Shown here in pieces: positions 59,806 through 64,000 of a stretch of 64,000 nt of DNA. Source of the stretch: Hymenobacter sp. BT559 (GTDB taxonomy: Bacteria; Bacteroidota; Bacteroidia; Cytophagales; Hymenobacteraceae). The stretch covers positions 124,001 to 188,000 of the forward strand of contig NZ_JAGETY010000004.1 in NCBI RefSeq assembly GCF_017571525.1, written 5' to 3'. Under the pieces are notes generated by a model that was given only the letters and a program-made list of their open reading frames with translations, searched no databases and was not told the origin of the DNA. The number at the start of each line of letters is the position of its first letter. The stretch's first letter is position 1. The position numbers were made by a program, and so were the translations under genes.

Positions 59806-61272
59806 ATGCGTTTTTACACTTTACTGGTGCTGCCGGCCGTGCTGGCCTGCTCGCAGCCCTCGGCCGAAACCCAAGCCACCACCGCTAGCCCCGCCGCCAG
59901 CCGCCAGGCCCCGGCGGGCGCCTTCCCCGAAACTTTCGAGACCGGCAGCAAAGGCGCCTACGAAACCGCCGACGTGGCGCTGGCTACCGGGCCGTGGCTG
60001 TTTACCGAAGGCCTCATTGGCAGCACCGAGCAAGACCACAAGGACGGCGGGCACGCCGCCCGCCTGCGCACCGGCGGCAAGCTCACCATGCAGTTTGACG
60101 CGCCGGCCGGGGTGCGCAAAATCAGTATTCTATCAGCCACTTACGGTAACGACGGCCCCAGCACCTGGGAGCTGTGGGTGAGCCGCGACCACGGCCGCAC
60201 CTGGCAGCGCAACGGCCAGCCCCAGACGGCCAGCGGCCCCAGCCTGCGCCCGTCAGTTTTTGCGGGGCTAGCCAACGAGCCGCTGCGCCTGGAGATTCGC
60301 AAGACCGACGCCACCAAAAACCGGCTGAACCTGGATGATATTAGCCTCGAAACGGCCAGCGGTACGGTAGCGGCGACGCCGGTGCCCAGCCGCCCGGCGG
60401 CCAGCCCCACCCCTAGCCCGGCCGATGATTACTTCAAAAATCGGAATAATCCCGCGCCCGCTAGCCCCCCGGCTGCTCCCCACCAGGTGCCCGGCGTGGC
60501 CGCCGCCAGCGACAACGACAACCTGCTGCTCGGCAACCCCAGCGGCGCCACTTCCGACCCCGGCAACCCAACCAACTACCTCTACATTCACCCGCAGTAC
60601 GTGACGGGCTACAATGCCCAGCGCGGCATTCCGGTGTGGACGAGCTGGCACGTGGGCCGCCAGGATATTACTAAGAACTTTCCGCGCCAGAATGACTTCC
60701 GGGCCGACCCCGGCCTGCCCCGACAGTTTTACCAGGTGACGCCGCAGAGCTACGCCGGCTCGGGCTTCGACAAGGGCCACAACTGCCCCAGCGGCGACCG
60801 CACTGCCACGCTCGACGACAACTCGGCCACCTTCCTCATGAGCAACATGGTGCCCCAGGCGCCCCAAAACAACCAGCAAACCTGGGCTCACCTTGAAGAA
60901 TACACCCGCGCCCAGGTCGAAAACGGCCAGGAGGCCTACGTTATCATGGGCAGCTACGGCCGCGGCGGCACCGGTAAAAACGGCCCCGCCCAAACCCTCG
61001 ACCAGGGCCGCGTGAGCGTGCCCGCCCATATCTGGAAAGTGGTGGTGTTTCTGCCCGAGGGAAACAACGACTTGCAGCGCATCATCGCCGGCCAGGCCCG
61101 CGTGGTAGCCATCGACACGCCCAACGACAACAGCATCAGCCCGCAGTGGAACCAGTATTTGACTTCGGTCGATGCCATTGAGGCCGCCACGGGCCTCGAT
61201 ATTATGAGCGCGCTGCCCGCCGCCACCCAGGCGCAGCTGCAAAAGGTAGTGGATAGCGGCCGGGCCCGCTAG
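59806..61272 (+). CDS. Secreted DNA/RNA non-specific endonuclease (lipoprotein)
   Basis: The ATG at 59806 is preceded by a TACTTTCG box and gives a lipoprotein signal (lipobox VLAC). Residues about 30-185 form a beta-rich N-terminal domain (FPETFETGSKGAYETADVAL), then a Pro/Ala linker, then the NUC-type nuclease domain: YLYIHPQYVTGYNAQRGIPV and the catalytic DKGH at 322-325, the DRGH motif with a Lys, in GFDKGHNCPSGDRT. It digests extracellular DNA and RNA, providing nutrients or defence. Its TAG stop overlaps the stop of the convergent gene in one CTAG. Confidence 0.9.
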   Translation: MRFYTLLVLPAVLACSQPSAETQATTASPAASRQAPAGAFPETFETGSKGAYETADVALATGPWLFTEGLIGSTEQDHKDGGHAARLRTGGKLTMQFDAPAGVRKISILSATYGNDGPSTWELWVSRDHGRTWQRNGQPQTASGPSLRPSVFAGLANEPLRLEIRKTDATKNRLNLDDISLETASGTVAATPVPSRPAASPTPSPADDYFKNRNNPAPASPPAAPHQVPGVAAASDNDNLLLGNPSGATSDPGNPTNYLYIHPQYVTGYNAQRGIPVWTSWHVGRQDITKNFPRQNDFRADPGLPRQFYQVTPQSYAGSGFDKGHNCPSGDRTATLDDNSATFLMSNMVPQAPQNNQQTWAHLEEYTRAQVENGQEAYVIMGSYGRGGTGKNGPAQTLDQGRVSVPAHIWKVVVFLPEGNNDLQRIIAGQARVVAIDTPNDNSISPQWNQYLTSVDAIEAATGLDIMSALPAATQAQLQKVVDSGRAR

Positions 61273-62111
61273 CCCTTGCTACCCGCGGCGGGGCTAGCCA
61301 GCAGCTGGCGCAGGGCCGCCAGGCAGCGCGGGGCGGTTTCATCCTCCACAAACGCGCCCATCGACTGCGGGTGGTTGCCGGGTATGGGCAGCACCACGCG
61401 GCGCTGGCGGCGCTTGGCGGCCTGGGCCACCACCAGCGTATCAGCCAGGGTGGTGGCCTGGTCCTCAGTACCGCCGATGAAGAGCCAGGGGCAGTTCACC
61501 TTGGGCGCCACCCGGCCGTAGGTGGCAGCATCGGCGGGCAAAATAGTGGGGCGCTCGGGGCGGACGCGCTGGTAATAGGTTACCACGTGCTGGATGCTAG
61601 CCACGTAGGCCACCGTCACGAAAAAGTCGCAGCGGGTGGTAGCTGCCGCTTCCGAACCCACCAGCGAGCCCATCGAAAAGCCCATTAGGCCCACGCGCTG
61701 GCCGGGGCTGCGGCGCCGGGCCTCGGCCAGCGCTGCGCGGGTATCGGTGGCAAACTCGGGGTAGTAGAGGTAGTCCTGATTGATAGCGAAGGCGTCGCTG
61801 TGGCCGAAGCCACGGTAGTCGAATAGCAGCACCCGGTAGCCCGCCCCCGCCAGCGTGGCCGCGGTGAAGATATTGCCGGACATGTTGCCCGCGTCGCCGC
61901 CGGCTACCACGATGGTGGTGTGTTGGCTAGGGGCGGCGGCCGTCGGCTCAATCAGCCAGGCGGCCAGGTGCATGCGGTCGGGCGTGGTGAGCGTCAGGCT
62001 TTGGTATTTCAGCCCCAGCGTGTCGGGTCGGGCCCAATACGTAGCCACCGGCTTAATGGCGAAGGCCGCAACACTTTGCAGCACTAGCAGGGCGAGGAGA
62101 ACTAAGCGCAT
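61269..62111 (-). CDS. Alpha/beta-hydrolase
   Basis: A 280-residue hydrolase with an N-terminal signal or anchor (LLALLVLQSVAAFAIK). The nucleophile Ser146 in GLMGFSMGSLVG, an acid in FIGGTEDQAT and His in IPGNHPQSMG make a catalytic triad; VLLFDYRGFGHSD is the family's HG-loop region. Its substrate is unknown. It shares a CTAG with the endonuclease gene, so both end in TAG on opposite strands. Confidence 0.88.
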   Translation of the reverse strand: MRLVLLALLVLQSVAAFAIKPVATYWARPDTLGLKYQSLTLTTPDRMHLAAWLIEPTAAAPSQHTTIVVAGGDAGNMSGNIFTAATLAGAGYRVLLFDYRGFGHSDAFAINQDYLYYPEFATDTRAALAEARRRSPGQRVGLMGFSMGSLVGSEAAATTRCDFFVTVAYVASIQHVVTYYQRVRPERPTILPADAATYGRVAPKVNCPWLFIGGTEDQATTLADTLVVAQAAKRRQRRVVLPIPGNHPQSMGAFVEDETAPRCLAALRQLLASPAAGSKG

Positions 62112-62133
62112 CAGTAAGCAGGGATAAAAGCGA

Positions 62134-62163
62134 AAAGCCAGCGCAGTAGGGGCTGGCTTTTTT
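62134..62163 (-). terminator. Terminator of the M28 peptidase gene
   Basis: On the minus strand AAAAGCCAGCC pairs with GCTGGCTTTT. It lies about 50 bases after the M28 stop at 62213 and before the alpha/beta-hydrolase start. Confidence 0.8.
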
Positions 62164-62212
62164 ATAGACTTCGGGCTGCTTCTGGCGTTGCACTAACCGC
62201 CTGAGTCAGGAA

Positions 62213-63856
62213 TTATTTTCCAAAGCGCACCCCGAAAAAGTCGCCCTTGTTCCAGCTAGGCCGCTGGCTGGCCTGCGCCACCTGGTAGCCGATAAGGAAG
62301 TTGAGCCGCGCATACTGCGCGCCGGCCTGCCAGTCGAACGTGCCGCCCTCAAAGTTGTCCTGCTGCTTGTGGTAGGTCGCGGCGCGCCACTTCTGCACGG
62401 TTTCGCTGAGGTTGTTTTTGCCATCGACCGTGCGGTTGCCGTACTTGATGTGCAGCGCCGGCACGCCCTGCACCACAAAGCTGTACTGGTCGCTGCGGAT
62501 AAAGCGGTTTTGCGTCGGCTCAGGGTCAGGCTCGATGCTGAGCTTGAGGTAATCGGCGGCCGCCCGCACCGGCTGCATCAAAGACGAGTGGTCGGCCCCT
62601 AGCGGCACCACAGCCAGCAGCGGCGCGATAATAGTGGGCATATCGGTGTTGATATCGGCCACCAGCGCGCTTTTCGGCACGGTCGGGTATTTGGCGAAAT
62701 AGGACGAGCCAATCAGGCCCATTTCCTCACCCGTCATCAGCACAAACAGCACCGAGCGCCGGGGCTTCACTTTCAGTTTCGAGTAGAGCTTGCTGATTTC
62801 GAGCACGCTGGCCACGCCCGTGGCATTGTCGTGCGCACCGTTGAAAATCGAGTCGCCGTTGATAGCTGGGCCTACGCCCAGGTGGTCGAGGTGGGCACTG
62901 TGTACCACATATTCGTCTTTTAGCTTGGCATCGGAGCCCGTGATTTTGCCCACCACGTTGTAACTGTCCACATCCTGGTAGCGGCTGCGGTAGCGAGCAC
63001 TGAGCTTGCCGGGCAGGGCTAGCGGGACCGCCTGGCCACCACGCAAGGCGCTCAGCACCTGCCCCGTATCGCGGCTGGCCCCGGCAAACAGCTGCTGCAA
63101 CGTGGCCGGGCTGATGGTGCCCACCAGCTGCGCCGAGCCGGGCGCGTAGCTGCGCGACACGCCCACCCGGCCATCGGGCGCCAGCGCGCTCACCAGGCCC
63201 TTCGGATACTCGGGTAGCCTGGCAGCGGCGTGGGCAGCGGCCAACAGCACGCCCACCGCGCCGTGGCGGGCGGCGGTTTCGAGCACCGTGCGCAAGTCGG
63301 CGAAATACTGGCGCTCATTATCCGCAAACTGCTTCGGCGCCTGGCGGGTAATAACGACCACCTTGCCCTTCGCGTCGAGCCCGGCGTAGTCGTCGTATTT
63401 CAGCTCGGGCGCCGAAATGCCGTAGCCGGCAAATACGAGGGGCGCATTGGCTACGCTGGTTTCGGCCTGGCCCGGGTTGGGGTAAAACGTGACGGCCGCG
63501 CCCACGGCTAGGGGTTGCGCTGCGCCACTCGCCGGCTGCAAGCTCGCGCTAGCCCCCGGCTCCACAAAGGCGCGGCGCAGGCGCACGGTCTGGGTGTAAG
63601 TGCCCTTGTCGCCGGCCGGCTGCACGCCGTTTTGCTTGAGCTGGCCGATGACGTAGTCTACGGCCAGCTGGTAGCCGGGCGTGCCGGGCAGGCGGCCGCG
63701 CAGGCGGTCATCGGCCAGGTAGCGCACGTGAGCTTCGAGGGCGGCGGGCTGCACCGTGGGCAGCACGGCCAGGGCGGCGGGGTCGATAGATTGAGCAGGG
63801 GCACTTTGCGCGAAAAGCAAGCCCGCGGCTAGCCCTACTAAACTTGCGTATTTCAT
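62213..63856 (-). CDS. M28-family zinc peptidase
   Basis: A 547-residue secreted zinc aminopeptidase/carboxypeptidase (signal peptide LVGLAAGLLFAQSAPAQ). The ligand set is seen: HSAHLDHLGVGPAI (His and Asp), GAHDNATGVASVLE (Asp), TGEEMGLIGSSYF (Glu) and YSFVVQGVPALHIKYG near the end. A PA-domain-like insert (VFAGYGISAPELKYDDYAGL, then KVVVITRQAP) sits before the catalytic part. It probably trims peptides in the periplasm. A promoter-side inverted repeat lies at 63896. Confidence 0.92.
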   Translation of the reverse strand: MKYASLVGLAAGLLFAQSAPAQSIDPAALAVLPTVQPAALEAHVRYLADDRLRGRLPGTPGYQLAVDYVIGQLKQNGVQPAGDKGTYTQTVRLRRAFVEPGASASLQPASGAAQPLAVGAAVTFYPNPGQAETSVANAPLVFAGYGISAPELKYDDYAGLDAKGKVVVITRQAPKQFADNERQYFADLRTVLETAARHGAVGVLLAAAHAAARLPEYPKGLVSALAPDGRVGVSRSYAPGSAQLVGTISPATLQQLFAGASRDTGQVLSALRGGQAVPLALPGKLSARYRSRYQDVDSYNVVGKITGSDAKLKDEYVVHSAHLDHLGVGPAINGDSIFNGAHDNATGVASVLEISKLYSKLKVKPRRSVLFVLMTGEEMGLIGSSYFAKYPTVPKSALVADINTDMPTIIAPLLAVVPLGADHSSLMQPVRAAADYLKLSIEPDPEPTQNRFIRSDQYSFVVQGVPALHIKYGNRTVDGKNNLSETVQKWRAATYHKQQDNFEGGTFDWQAGAQYARLNFLIGYQVAQASQRPSWNKGDFFGVRFGK

Positions 63857-63895
63857 GTAACGCGTTGTCTTATTAACGATTGGCGGCGAATAGTT

Positions 63896-63994
63896 TAGCG
63901 CAAAGCTCCAGCTTCGTGCGCGAGCAGGCGTGGCCGGACGACCCTAGCGCGAGTTGCTAGCTGCGCTCGCGCACGAAGCTGGAGCTTCGCGCTA
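63896..63994. repeat. GTAGCGCGAAGCT-family inverted repeat (opposite orientation to the one at 40323)
   Basis: Arms 63896-63926 and 63962-63994 pair at most positions. Read in reverse complement, both arms and loop (GCAGCTAGCAACTCGCGCTA) resemble the element at 40323-40422 over about 100 bases. It ends the window, so what lies beyond cannot be seen; it may be the 3' end of the next gene. Confidence 0.8.
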
Positions 63995-64000
63995 CTACTT

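Overview
The window looks like chromosomal DNA of a GC-rich member of the Bacteroidota, most likely a Hymenobacter-like member of the Cytophagales. The reasons are: promoter motifs of the Bacteroidota type (TAnnTTTG, often only a few bases before the ATG); weak or absent Shine-Dalgarno sequences; many lipoprotein or secreted hydrolases; and families typical of the phylum (DUF3127, DUF2461 and DUF1571 proteins, YitT, DUF885, an acyl-CoA-binding protein). This is an inference from gene content. I see no rRNA, tRNA, CRISPR array, IS element, phage or plasmid genes.

Layout. 1-7 kb: a partial XRE regulator with a long operator-like inverted repeat, an L,D-transpeptidase lipoprotein, an M1 aminopeptidase, and a convergent cyanophycinase / isoaspartyl-peptidase pair that could degrade cyanophycin stepwise. 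7-10 kb: a DUF3127 protein with an SSB-like acidic tip, an AlbA_2/winged-helix protein, and an esterase-DinB fusion. 10-15.5 kb: the most unusual block, five same-strand genes (alpha/beta-hydrolase, ATP-grasp with a histone-H1-like tail, GCS2-type carboxylate-amine ligase, class I glutamine amidotransferase, glutathionylspermidine-synthase-like ATP-grasp). It resembles a small amidoligase pathway making or modifying an unknown peptide-like compound. 15.6-24.6 kb: small membrane and secreted proteins, a dienoyl-CoA-reductase-like SDR, redox enzymes, a DEAD-box helicase with a Gly/Tyr-rich tail, a cold-shock protein and a thioesterase. 24.6-25.1 kb: an AT-rich lipoprotein gene that looks foreign. 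25-43 kb: an AddA-like helicase-nuclease, a VKOR-like protein, a subtilase, YitT, MOSC, a deoxynucleoside kinase, a CDGSH protein, ACBP, CinA, an amidohydrolase, a cyclophilin and an S1/P1-like protein. 43-48 kb: a decayed gene and tandem M13 metallopeptidases. 48-54 kb: exonuclease VII subunits, an orphan H-NOX sensor, an ECF sigma/anti-sigma pair and an aldehyde dehydrogenase. 54-64 kb: YdcF, a thioredoxin-like protein, a DUF885 lipoprotein, an aldo/keto reductase, a secreted endonuclease, an alpha/beta-hydrolase and an M28 peptidase.

A second theme is structural. At least nine long inverted repeats (arms about 18-60 bp) plus one single arm lie between genes. Most begin within a few bases of a stop codon. 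They fall into several unrelated sequence families, and two have a separate rho-independent terminator nested at the centre. They are the least explained structures in the window.

Many starts reported here were moved downstream from the longest open frame, because the extra N-terminus was only translated hairpin or promoter DNA, or because a signal peptide or conserved domain begins later. All functional calls rest on motifs read by eye, not on database searches.
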